From assembly GCA_041494275.1 (NCBI GenBank), contig JBGQAM010000015.1, forward strand, positions 1-27,516: DNA of 27,516 nucleotides, given 5' to 3'. This DNA is from COMBO-56-21 sp041494275. Its GTDB lineage: Archaea; Thermoplasmatota; Thermoplasmata; UBA10834. Positions 15,645 through 22,690 of the stretch are shown in pieces (positions within the stretch are counted from its first letter, which is position 1; each line of letters begins with the position of its first letter). The notes below the pieces were generated by a model. That model ran no database searches. It was given only the letters and a program-made list of their open reading frames with translations, and was not told where the DNA came from. The translations under genes and the position numbers were made by a program.

Positions 15645-15741
15645 TAGACGGTTTTTCATTAGCTACGACAGGCCGGGCATTCCGCGGAAGGGATCCCGGG
15701 TCTGATGGTTCTAAGCACCGTCTAGTTGCGGGCAACTTTTC
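15645..15741 (+). ncRNA. Candidate structured RNA or 5' leader with terminator-like hairpin
   Basis: Nested complementary segments: TAGACGGT (15645-15652) with ACCGTCTA (15717-15724); inside, CCGGG (15673-15677) with CCCGG (15695-15699); at the tip the palindrome TTCCGCGGAA (15680-15689). Directly after comes AGTTG-CGGG-CAACT (15724-15737) followed by TTTT (15737-15740), shaped like an intrinsic terminator. It may be a small RNA or a regulatory leader for the Fe-S protein that starts 38 bp later. No known RNA family is recognised. Confidence 0.4.
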
Positions 15742-15778
15742 AATAGACGTATCCCCCATTCTGTAACGATACGATACC

Positions 15779-16702
15779 ATGAGCGGAGAATTGAGATTCG
15801 TCCAATACCTCGAGAGGCACGGATGCTACGGGAGCGTCGTCTCAGCCAAACACCTGGAAGAGCTCGGGGCGGAGATCCGGGCTCTGCACGACGAGCACCT
15901 GCTCGCAGACGGCATCTATGTAGACTATGGGGGAAAGGTCTTCAATCCACATCTGCCCGGGAACTTTCCCGACGCAAGATCCATAATCATAGTGGCAACG
16001 CCACAGCCCATGCTCCGAACGACATTCCACCACGACGACAATTCTTACCAGTTCATCGTGCCTCCGACGTACTTCGACAATGCCAAGGTGACCTCGAACG
16101 CGAGGCACCTGCTGAAGGAGGCGTTCAGGCCGAAATCATACAGGTTCGTCAGGGCCCTCTTGCCGCTCAAGCTCCTAGCAGTCAGGAGCGGTCTTGCCTT
16201 CTACGGCAAGACCAACGTCACCTACGTTCCCAAGTACGGCAGCTTCCACCGCCTGACTGCCTTCTATTCGGATTACGACAGCCCCGTTGACAACTGGCAG
16301 GAGAAGAAGGCGCTCCCGCTGTGCGGCAAGTGCAGGGCGTGCCAGAACGCATGTCCGACCGGTGCCATTCAGAAGGACAGGTTCCTGATACGAGCGGAGA
16401 GGTGCTTGACATATCTGAACGAGAAGGCCACAAAGCACAAGTTCCCTGGGTGGGTGGATCCCTCGTCGCACAATGCGCTCATCGGGTGCATGCGATGTCA
16501 GCGGGCTTGCCCCTACGACAAGGAAGTCGCGAATTGGTTCGAGGACAGAGGCGATTTCAGCGAAGAGGAGACCGCGTATCTCCTAAAGGGCAAGTTCTCG
16601 GACCCGAAGGCAGCGAGTATTGAGAAGAAGCTCAAGAGGCTAGGGCTCGATCTCTCGACCTTCCCCAGAAACCTGCAGGCGCTAATGGATTCTCAGCGTT
16701 GA
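15779..16702 (+). CDS. QueG-like double-[4Fe-4S] reductase
   Basis: A 307-residue iron-sulfur protein related to epoxyqueuosine reductase (QueG). Two ferredoxin-type motifs are complete: CGKCRACQNACP (C182, C185, C188, C192) and CMRCQRACP (C237, C240, C244), with C209 between them, giving the ligands for two [4Fe-4S] clusters. The preceding GKTNVTYVPKYGSFHRL resembles the substrate/cobalamin region of QueG, and the N-terminal half is the usual Rossmann-like domain. Archaea make archaeosine rather than queuosine, so the epoxyqueuosine substrate is doubtful; it is best viewed as a corrinoid- and Fe-S-dependent reductase of unknown substrate. ATG 15779 has no Shine-Dalgarno, and a possible structured leader lies just upstream. 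Confidence 0.82.
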   Translation: MSGELRFVQYLERHGCYGSVVSAKHLEELGAEIRALHDEHLLADGIYVDYGGKVFNPHLPGNFPDARSIIIVATPQPMLRTTFHHDDNSYQFIVPPTYFDNAKVTSNARHLLKEAFRPKSYRFVRALLPLKLLAVRSGLAFYGKTNVTYVPKYGSFHRLTAFYSDYDSPVDNWQEKKALPLCGKCRACQNACPTGAIQKDRFLIRAERCLTYLNEKATKHKFPGWVDPSSHNALIGCMRCQRACPYDKEVANWFEDRGDFSEEETAYLLKGKFSDPKAASIEKKLKRLGLDLSTFPRNLQALMDSQR

Positions 16703-16715
16703 AAGCGAAGAATCG

Positions 16716-17471
16716 CTAGCCCGGCAGACGGCTTCTCTTTCGAAGGTCCTTCCAGGAATCCGTGGTCAGGAAGCTCTCGCTCATGTTGTCTACCATTCTC
16801 TGGAATTTCGGGATCGGGATGGCGAACGATAGCGTGTTCCTGCCCACGCATGGCCTGGCCGAGATATCGAACATCCCCAGGACACACCTCGGGCGTGATG
16901 ACCTCAGCTCCAGGTAGGGATGATACACCATCGAAGAGCATCCGGACCCGAAGGGGCAGATCACTGCGTTCGGCTCTGCCTCGTCGAAGTTCGCCAGCGT
17001 GAAAAGGCCAGCGATAACGTCCATGCCTGCCAGGAATACGACAACCTCGGGTTCATCCGACTTCGAGAGCTTGTCCCAGCGCTTGAAGACGATGAACTTC
17101 TTGGGCGCCTTGAACGAGGGGGAGGACTTCACGCTCTCGCGCACGAGCTCGGGCGACTTCTTGTACCTCTCCCCTTCCAGCTTGCCAGGAATGCCATACG
17201 ACAGGAAGTACTCGAAGTTCGGCATATCGACTCCCGCTGTAAACCCGAGATACCTCCTCGCGCCTCCGCAGATCCGGCTCTCAGCGGAGAACGACAGTGT
17301 CTGGCCTTTCATCACAAGCGGCAGCATGTTGACAATGCAACGACCCAATCCTTCTGGCATGGCCGCCCCTTGCGCGTCCACATCGGAAAAGAATGTCGCT
17401 ATTGGAAGCTCGGCATCGCCGAAGTACTTCCTCCACAATGAAACGAAACCGTCACGCATCTCCTCTTCCAT
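16716..17471 (-). CDS. DUF169 family protein
   Basis: A 251-residue protein of the DUF169 family (COG2043), common in anaerobic archaea and bacteria with unknown function. Diagnostic segments: SRICGGARRYLGF in the first half and the cysteine-bearing CPFGSGCSSMVYHPYLE followed by RPRCVLGMFDISARPCV. The conserved cysteines suggest a metal or cofactor site, not demonstrated. The first ATG follows GGGAGCGA at a proper distance; an ATG at residue 5 is also possible. It is convergent with the QueG-like gene (13 bp apart) and divergent from the next unknown gene. Confidence 0.85.
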   Translation of the reverse strand: MEEEMRDGFVSLWRKYFGDAELPIATFFSDVDAQGAAMPEGLGRCIVNMLPLVMKGQTLSFSAESRICGGARRYLGFTAGVDMPNFEYFLSYGIPGKLEGERYKKSPELVRESVKSSPSFKAPKKFIVFKRWDKLSKSDEPEVVVFLAGMDVIAGLFTLANFDEAEPNAVICPFGSGCSSMVYHPYLELRSSRPRCVLGMFDISARPCVGRNTLSFAIPIPKFQRMVDNMSESFLTTDSWKDLRKRSRLPG

Positions 17472-17557
17472 TCAATCTCGCTCCCAGGTCACTAGTAGTG
17501 GAAGGGGTTTCTCCGTGAAGAGGTTTATGATTGGCTGGACTATCAGACACAAGAGAC

Positions 17558-17567
17558 ATTATAAGAG
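17558..17567 (+). promoter_or_regulatory. TATA element of the 17612 gene
   Basis: CATTATAAGA, a good archaeal TATA sequence, 45-54 bp before ATG 17612, in the divergent gap with the DUF169 gene. Confidence 0.5.
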
Positions 17568-17611
17568 CCCAGACCACGTTCTCGCCTCGGTGGCTCGAAG
17601 GAGGAGTAGCC

Positions 17612-18238
17612 ATGGGTTTACTAGGACTACCGGAGGAAGTGTATACAGACCTCGTGAAGCATTACCAGAGCGGCGGCATTACCGCATCTCTGATTGACAA
17701 GGAAAGCCCGGAGACCGTAGGTAGGGAGAAGGCGGTCAAGATCGTGGGGAGGAACATCAGCCTCGTGATACCTAAGTTCGCCATGGGCTCGGTTGGCGGG
17801 GGCAAGGGCTTGGATATCGGGCCTTCCTTTAGCAAGAATGTGTCGATCACTCACCCGGTCGTGAACTTCATCCACATAGTGAAGGGAGTCGCACCGAGGG
17901 ACGACAAAGAAATGAGCGCGACTCTTGTACCTGAGAAGAAGGGGTTCCTTTCAAAGGAGATCGTCGGTGTGAAGTGGGAGGGCGGGCGTGTCGCGTCGAT
18001 GCTCAATGCCGACGCCGAGCTCAACAAGAACATCCTGAGAAGAGGAATAGACTCCTTGAAGGTGGAGGGAGACACCAAGAACGGGGTCCTTAGGATTGTG
18101 CTCAGGGACAAGATCGACGTCGTCACGGAATCATCCGGGTTCATCGTCAAAGAGACGAAGAACAGGGCTGAGAAGCTGCCGTCTTTGGAGGATTTCGATA
18201 TCATCGACAGGATCGCGGGGAAGCTGAAGACGGGCTAG
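17612..18238 (+). CDS. Conserved-looking protein of unknown function
   Basis: A 208-residue soluble protein I do not recognise. It begins MGLLGLPEEVYTDLVKHYQ, has a glycine-rich turn (AMGSVGGGKGLDIG), then alternating strand-like segments (NVSITHPVVNFIHIVKGV, FLSKEIVGVKWEGGRVASML, GVLRIVLRDKIDVVTES) and a charged C-terminal helix. There are no membrane segments and no obvious catalytic motif. The start is supported by GGAGGAG (17599-17605) 6 nt before the ATG and by the TATA at 17558-17567; the longer open frame from 17531 is rejected. It is convergent with the zinc-ribbon gene, 36 bp away. Confidence 0.8.
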   Translation: MGLLGLPEEVYTDLVKHYQSGGITASLIDKESPETVGREKAVKIVGRNISLVIPKFAMGSVGGGKGLDIGPSFSKNVSITHPVVNFIHIVKGVAPRDDKEMSATLVPEKKGFLSKEIVGVKWEGGRVASMLNADAELNKNILRRGIDSLKVEGDTKNGVLRIVLRDKIDVVTESSGFIVKETKNRAEKLPSLEDFDIIDRIAGKLKTG

Positions 18239-18274
18239 AAAGAAGTCGAATAGCCCTTGGCCGGTGCTACGGGA

Positions 18275-18988
18275 CTACTGACCAGCTTGGGCGCTCTGCT
18301 GATCTGCGGCTTTTCCGAAACCACACTTGCTGCAGAACATGGCTCCTGTGACCCAGGCGGCTCCGCAGCTGGGACACTGCCGCTTCATGTATCCGCAGTT
18401 CGGGCAGATCGCCAGATCCTCGGGCCATTCCTTTCCGCATTCGGGACAAGTCGCTGTCACCAAAGGGGTGCCGACCGGCGTGTGGGAGCCTGGATCCATC
18501 ATCCCCGTTCCACCGCAATTCTTGCAGTCCCCGGCGCCGTTGGGATTCGCGATATAGCCGGCACCGTGACAGGCAGCGCACTTGCCAGTGCCGAGGCAAC
18601 GAGGGCACAGTCCGGTCCCAGCACATCCGGGGCAACCGCTCAGTGCAAACCTTCCGGTACCTCCGCAGGCAGAGCACGTCCCGTCAACGCAGTGCGCCGA
18701 GTAGCCGATCATGAAGATGTCGTTGCGGGCTCCAGACGAGCGGGTGGACCATGTGCAGTTCCCGGTCCCGCCGCACGCGCGGCATAGGTCTACACGACCG
18801 AAGCCCTCACAGACCCTGCACTCGACCTTGTGGGCGGTCTCAGATTCGCCGACGAGGATCTGAGTCCCACAGTACATGCAGAAGGCCTTTTGGGCGTTCT
18901 CCGGCAGATTCAGATTCCCGCCGCAGCGGGGACATATGGCCGGGATGAGCTTGATGTCGGCTATGATACCACCCTGTTGATAGGACAT
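18275..18988 (-). CDS. Multi-zinc-ribbon protein with DnaJ-type CxxCxGxG repeats
   Basis: A 237-residue cysteine-rich protein. In order: a CPRCGG...CMYCG ribbon near residues 19-40; a block of CxxCxGxG units like the DnaJ zinc finger (CRVCEGFG, CRACGGTG, CSACGGTG, CPGCAGTG, CPRCLGTG, CAACHGAG, CKNCGGTG); and two or three further ribbons at the C-terminus (CPECG, CPNCG, CPSCG, CSKCG). No J domain is present, so it is not DnaJ itself; a zinc-dependent protein-binding or scaffold role is inferred. ATG 18988 fits better than ATG 19000 because the TATA-like element at 19005-19012 lies too close to the latter. Confidence 0.82.
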   Translation of the reverse strand: MSYQQGGIIADIKLIPAICPRCGGNLNLPENAQKAFCMYCGTQILVGESETAHKVECRVCEGFGRVDLCRACGGTGNCTWSTRSSGARNDIFMIGYSAHCVDGTCSACGGTGRFALSGCPGCAGTGLCPRCLGTGKCAACHGAGYIANPNGAGDCKNCGGTGMMDPGSHTPVGTPLVTATCPECGKEWPEDLAICPNCGYMKRQCPSCGAAWVTGAMFCSKCGFGKAADQQSAQAGQ

Positions 18989-19004
18989 TGAGACGGACAT
19001 CTAT

Positions 19005-19012
19005 ATTGTTTT
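19005..19012. promoter_or_regulatory. TATA-like element between divergent genes
   Basis: TATATTGT in the 140-bp gap between the zinc-ribbon gene (minus) and the dehydrogenase gene (plus). It is about 20 bp before ATG 18988 on the minus strand and could also serve the plus strand with a leader of about 90 nt. Confidence 0.35.
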
Positions 19013-19128
19013 GTCTGGATGTCCTCTGGCGGATCGATAGACGCTTCTCAAGCGCCTCTAGCATAGATGAAAAGTGGGAAATGCTGAGACATCGTTGCGG
19101 ACGAGGAAGAGCAATGGAGGTCGAGGCG

Positions 19129-20274
19129 ATGAGGGTACTGGTTCTTGGCTCCGGTATGATGGGCGCGGCCATCGCGCAGGACATGGGCGACAACGATGAG
19201 GTCTCCGAGGTAGTCCTGGCAGATCTCGATAGAAAGAAGGTGGACGCTGCCGTCGCCCGACTCAGGAGCGATAATGTCTCGGGGAGACGATTGGACGTCA
19301 AGGACGTCCAAGCCACCAAGAAGCTGATGAAAGGATTCGATGTGGCTGTGTGCGCTCTGCCGGAAGGCTTGAACATATACGCGAGCAAGGCGGCGATCGG
19401 CGCCAAGGTCCACATCGTGGACCTCGCCTACGGACACCGACAGCTGGAGTTCGACGGTCCGGCTAAGAAGGCGGGGATAGCGATAGTTCTGGATTGCGGC
19501 GTTGCGCCAGGCATTACGAACATACTAGCCGCCCACGGAGCGAGCCTGATGGACGAAGTGGACGATATCCGCATCATCTGCGGCGGGCTGCCCCAGAAAC
19601 CTCTGCCTCCTCTCGGATACAGGATCACGTGGTCGACTTGGGGCCTCATCAACATGTACTGCGGGAAGGCGAGGATAGTGAGGGACGGGAAGATTGTCCA
19701 GGTGGATGCGATGTCCGACCTCGAACGGATCGAGTTCCCTGGGATGGGGGAGCTGGAGGCGTTCACGACGGATGGACTCTCAACTTTGCTGGTCACCATG
19801 AAGGGAAAGGTCAAGAACATGGTCGAGAAGACCGCGCGGTACCCCGGTCACGCCGAGAAGATCATGGCTATGAGGGATCTTGGCTTGTTCGACACGAATC
19901 CAATTGATGTGGGCGGTGTCAAGGTCGTTCCGAGGAACATGGCGGTTTCCGTACTGGACAAGACCCTGAGACGGGGCGATGCGAGAGATGTCACCGTGCT
20001 CAGAGTGGATGTTGCGGGCAAGAAGGACGGGAAGGACGTGGAGCGGTCGTTCGTAATGGTCGACCGCTTCGATGAGAAGCGAGGGGTGACTTCGATGGCG
20101 CGCGCGACCGGCTATACGGCGGCTATTGTCGCGAGAATGGTTGCGCGCGGGGAGATCGGAGAGAGAGGCGTTGTGCCCCCTGAGAATGCGGTCTTGAAGG
20201 TTTTCAAAAAGTTCTTGTCTGAGCTGGAGAACAGAGGGGTCAGGATTCGAGAGACATCGAGGATCAAGGACTAG
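19129..20274 (+). CDS. Saccharopine dehydrogenase-family oxidoreductase (lysine 6-dehydrogenase-like)
   Basis: A 381-residue NAD(P)-dependent oxidoreductase. The Rossmann fold opens at residue 1 with MRVLVLGSGMMGAAIAQDM, followed by an acidic nucleotide-ribose residue in VVLADLD; the core continues with AVCALPEGLN, VDLAYG and LDCGVAPGITNILA, all typical of the saccharopine/lysine 6-dehydrogenase group. Likely substrates are lysine derivatives, but the precise reaction is not fixed by sequence. The start at 19129 is chosen because GGAGGTC (19117-19123) sits 5 nt before it and the GxGxxG motif then falls at the usual position. It is the last ordinary chromosomal gene before the tRNA. Confidence 0.85.
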   Translation: MRVLVLGSGMMGAAIAQDMGDNDEVSEVVLADLDRKKVDAAVARLRSDNVSGRRLDVKDVQATKKLMKGFDVAVCALPEGLNIYASKAAIGAKVHIVDLAYGHRQLEFDGPAKKAGIAIVLDCGVAPGITNILAAHGASLMDEVDDIRIICGGLPQKPLPPLGYRITWSTWGLINMYCGKARIVRDGKIVQVDAMSDLERIEFPGMGELEAFTTDGLSTLLVTMKGKVKNMVEKTARYPGHAEKIMAMRDLGLFDTNPIDVGGVKVVPRNMAVSVLDKTLRRGDARDVTVLRVDVAGKKDGKDVERSFVMVDRFDEKRGVTSMARATGYTAAIVARMVARGEIGERGVVPPENAVLKVFKKFLSELENRGVRIRETSRIKD

Positions 20275-20307
20275 TCTCGAACGGATGATCTGACTCTTGC
20301 GGCAGAG

Positions 20308-20317
20308 TTATTTATAT
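20308..20317 (+). promoter_or_regulatory. TATA box of tRNA-Leu
   Basis: TTATTTATAT, a strong archaeal TATA, 28-38 bp before the first base of the tRNA gene. Confidence 0.7.
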
Positions 20318-20345
20318 GGCGGCCGTAATCCTCGCTTGCCTGAAT

Positions 20346-20430
20346 GCAGGGATAGCCAAGCCTGGTCAACGGCGCTAGATTCAGGGTCTAGTCGCGCAGG
20401 CGTCCGCCGGTTCAAATCCGGCTCCCTGCA
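20346..20430 (+). tRNA. tRNA-Leu (anticodon CAG)
   Basis: An 85-nt class II tRNA. Acceptor stem GCAGGGA (20346-20352) pairs with TCCCTGC (20423-20429), with discriminator A at 20430 and no encoded CCA. Anticodon stem CTAGA/TCTAG encloses the loop TTCAGGG, giving anticodon CAG (20382-20384). A long variable arm (20392-20405) with a CGC/GCG stem, and the T arm GCCGG-TTCAAAT-CCGGC (20406-20422), complete it. The anticodon, variable arm and discriminator A all indicate leucine. No intron. The integrase gene ends 25 bp downstream on the other strand, so the 3' end is the likely attachment site of the element to the right. Confidence 0.96.
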
Positions 20431-20455
20431 CATCGTCTTGACTAGCTATTTTCTA

Positions 20456-21385
20456 TCAGCGGGTTTCTGGTACAGATGCCTTTTGCGGATGAGCGGAATC
20501 GTAGGCCTGTTCGAGAAGACGGAAAGCGTGGTCAGGGCGTATTCGGGCGTAATAGATCTCGGTCGTCCGCGTAGTCTTGTGTCTGAGCGCCCTAGAGACC
20601 GCATCGGGACGACCGCCCCAATCGATGCACATCTGGCCGAAGGTCGCTCGCAGAGTCTGGATCCGGAACTTGATCCCAGACCACCTCTCGGCCTTTGCCT
20701 TGATCTTGCCCCACATCCCGTCCGTCCAGTAGTCCGCGACGCCGCCCGTGACCTTAGGCACCAGTGCCTCGCATGAGCCGATGGACGCATCAGCGAGGTA
20801 GCGTTCTCGTTCAGCCAGGAAATCGAGCACGGTCTCACGCGCTGGCTGCAGTATCCGGGCAGGGGCCGCAACTGCCCAGCTGCCCTCTCCCTTAGGATGG
20901 GCAACCACGATGGTCCATGTATCGATACTCAGGTCGTCAATTCTGGCTCGACGGAGTTCAGATCTCCTGAGCCCCGAGTACGCGTACATCGCCACCATGA
21001 ATCGCGTCACTACGCCTTCGTACCCGGGCATCGTTTTCAGTCTTGAGCGGATCTCCTCGACTCGAGACTCGGGCAGCAGTCTGACCTCGCTGGACACTCT
21101 CTGTGGGAACCGCACATAGTGCAGCTTCCTCATCTGGTCAATGACTCCGTTGTTCCCGAACCGCAGGAATCCGTTGAGGTAGTCCATGTAGTTGGCTTGA
21201 GTGGCGTGTGCAAGACCGACGCCATGTCTTGTCTTCCTCGTCTTCATCCAGTCCATGAAGGCCGTGATATCATCCCTGGTCAACCTCCGAGGATTCGTGG
21301 TGCTGACCTTTTCTTCCTTCTTTAGCTCCATGAACGCGATGTGAATCGTCCTGAGACCTCGCTCCATTGTCTGGAGGGTCTTCAC
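20456..21385 (-). CDS. Tyrosine recombinase / integrase (N-terminus uncertain)
   Basis: A site-specific recombinase that would integrate the element at tRNA-Leu. N-terminal SAM-like core-binding domain at about residues 1-95, then the catalytic domain: R140 (YAYSGLRRSEL), K165 (AHPKGEG), R246 (QTLRATFGQ), H269 (LRHKTT) and the nucleophile Y278 (EIYYARI). The usual histidine three residues before the second arginine is a glutamine (Q243). The first usable codon is GTG 21385 (309 residues), but the frame stays open upstream and looks coding (YLDAIRSYYAVKTLQ), stopping at an amber codon at 21455-21457; beyond it the same frame is open again to 21586. The gene may therefore carry a nonsense mutation or use readthrough. 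Fic lies upstream. Confidence 0.88.
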   Translation of the reverse strand: MKTLQTMERGLRTIHIAFMELKKEEKVSTTNPRRLTRDDITAFMDWMKTRKTRHGVGLAHATQANYMDYLNGFLRFGNNGVIDQMRKLHYVRFPQRVSSEVRLLPESRVEEIRSRLKTMPGYEGVVTRFMVAMYAYSGLRRSELRRARIDDLSIDTWTIVVAHPKGEGSWAVAAPARILQPARETVLDFLAERERYLADASIGSCEALVPKVTGGVADYWTDGMWGKIKAKAERWSGIKFRIQTLRATFGQMCIDWGGRPDAVSRALRHKTTRTTEIYYARIRPDHAFRLLEQAYDSAHPQKASVPETR

Positions 21386-21586
21386 CGCATAGTAGCTTCT
21401 TATTGCGTCGAGGTAAGCCTGCTGACAGGGAACCCAAGGATCGCGGCCCAGAATCTAGCCCTCCTGGAGGAGATCCAGTGGACCCCACCTCGTGATTGTT
21501 TGCAGTACATGCAGGCATAACTCCCGCTCTTCTGGTTTGCATTTCACTACATGCAGACTGCATCCCTTCTGGGCCCCAGGAGACCT
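21386..21586 (-). other. Probable lost or recoded N-terminal part of the integrase
   Basis: In the integrase reading frame this stretch has one stop, TAG at 21455-21457. Upstream of it a GTG begins VKCKPEERELCLHVLQTI, then TRWGPLDLLQEG before the amber; after the amber, ILGRDPWVPCQQAYLDAI runs into the integrase. Both pieces look like ordinary protein. This could be a pseudogenised extension, an amber-suppressed gene, or chance. Confidence 0.4.
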
Positions 21587-22498
21587 CTAGTGTGTCCCGA
21601 TTCCTCTCTTTGCCCTAGCGTATGCTGAATGCGCCTTCAGGTATCTCTTGATGAGCCACTGAATGAATATGCTGTCACTGTTCTTGGCTTGTGACCGCTC
21701 CAATGCATTGTAGTAGCTCCTCCGATCTCCATAAGGGATGTCGAGCAGAGGATATCCGTTCTTCTTCAGCACGAAATTCATGATCAACCGGCTTACTCTG
21801 CCATTGCCATCGGAGAACGGGTGCACTGTCACGAACTTCAAGTGCGCCGTTGCAGCGAGCTCTACCGGGTTTAGGCGCGTTTTGGACCGATTGTACCACC
21901 GGAAGAACTCCCGCAGCAAAGGATAGACCTCCACAGGGCTTGGAGGCATGAACCGGCTTCCGGATATCCAGACCTGATGAGTTCTGATCCTCCCCGCGAT
22001 GTCAGGCTTCGTTTCCAAGAAGAGCTGCTTGTGCCAGTACAATATGATCTGCAAGGACAGGTCCCGATCGTATTCAAGGACTTCGCCAAGAACCCGATCA
22101 TGTGCTTCCGTCTCCTTTACGTCCGCGACTGGTTTCGAACGCGGGCTCAATCCCCGCTCTAGGAGATCCGCGGTCTCACGATATGTCAGCGACGAACCCT
22201 CGATCCGGTTCGTGTCATAGGTGAACCTGACTGCGAAAGAACGCGCATTCTTCTCTAGAGCACTCTTGGGCGTCGTTCGGAGTTCCTTCGCGTAGTTTGA
22301 CCGTATGATCTCAAGGAGAGGATACCAGCGCTCCTTGAGTATCTCCGCGAGGAACTCTCGCTTGATCTCGTCAAGGTTGGGCGGCAGTTTGACCCCAAGG
22401 TACTTCTCACGAGCTTCATACCCTCCCGATGTTCTGAGGGTGTGATGAAGGTAGAAGTACTCCCTTGTTCCGACTTGTCTCTTCCTGACAGATACCAC
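21587..22498 (-). CDS. Class II Fic-domain AMPylase-like protein
   Basis: A 303-residue Fic protein that would transfer AMP (or another NMP) to hydroxyl side chains of a target protein. The active site is intact: HPFSDGNGRVSR at residues 226-237. An N-terminal inhibitory helix motif, TNRIEG (96-101, the [S/T]xxxE[G/N] type), shows it is an auto-inhibited class II enzyme rather than a toxin needing a separate antitoxin. The first about 90 residues are a Fic_N-like region with a helical substrate-binding part. The start is GTG 22498; the TATA-like TATTAATATG 20-30 bp upstream suggests a leaderless transcript. An 11-bp perfect inverted repeat brackets that promoter. Cargo of the integrated element, probably involved in stress, defence or element maintenance. 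Confidence 0.9.
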   Translation of the reverse strand: MVSVRKRQVGTREYFYLHHTLRTSGGYEAREKYLGVKLPPNLDEIKREFLAEILKERWYPLLEIIRSNYAKELRTTPKSALEKNARSFAVRFTYDTNRIEGSSLTYRETADLLERGLSPRSKPVADVKETEAHDRVLGEVLEYDRDLSLQIILYWHKQLFLETKPDIAGRIRTHQVWISGSRFMPPSPVEVYPLLREFFRWYNRSKTRLNPVELAATAHLKFVTVHPFSDGNGRVSRLIMNFVLKKNGYPLLDIPYGDRRSYYNALERSQAKNSDSIFIQWLIKRYLKAHSAYARAKRGIGTH

Positions 22499-22508
22499 GG
22501 TGACTCAT

Positions 22509-22558
22509 TACCCTCACATATTAATAGACTTTTCGATTCGACGTAGGATGTGAGGGTA
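22509..22558. promoter_or_regulatory. fic promoter bracketed by an 11-bp inverted repeat
   Basis: TACCCTCACAT (22509-22519) and ATGTGAGGGTA (22548-22558) are perfect inverted copies 28 bp apart. The minus-strand TATA (about 22518-22527) lies next to the inner arm, so one arm falls between TATA and start and the other upstream of TATA. A dimeric or tetrameric repressor bound here would block the fic promoter. Confidence 0.6.
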
Positions 22559-22690
22559 GAAACCATGCAATGTCCGCAGCAATCTGCATTAGTTCAAATG
22601 CCACCGGACTTGAACTTGGACATCTGGTGTTTCCTTGACCAGAGTAATGCTGCACCGGTTCGAGCTGGGATGAGCGATCTATGCGTGTGC

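Noticed and set aside
15645..15724. Fluoride riboswitch
   Set aside because: A CTGATGG segment resembles part of its 3' side, but the conserved 5' GGNGATG segment and pseudoknot partner are absent, and no fluoride exporter follows.
21270..21563. 97-codon minus-strand open frame over the integrase N-terminus
   Set aside because: It overlaps the integrase in another frame; the integrase frame there has much more protein-like content.
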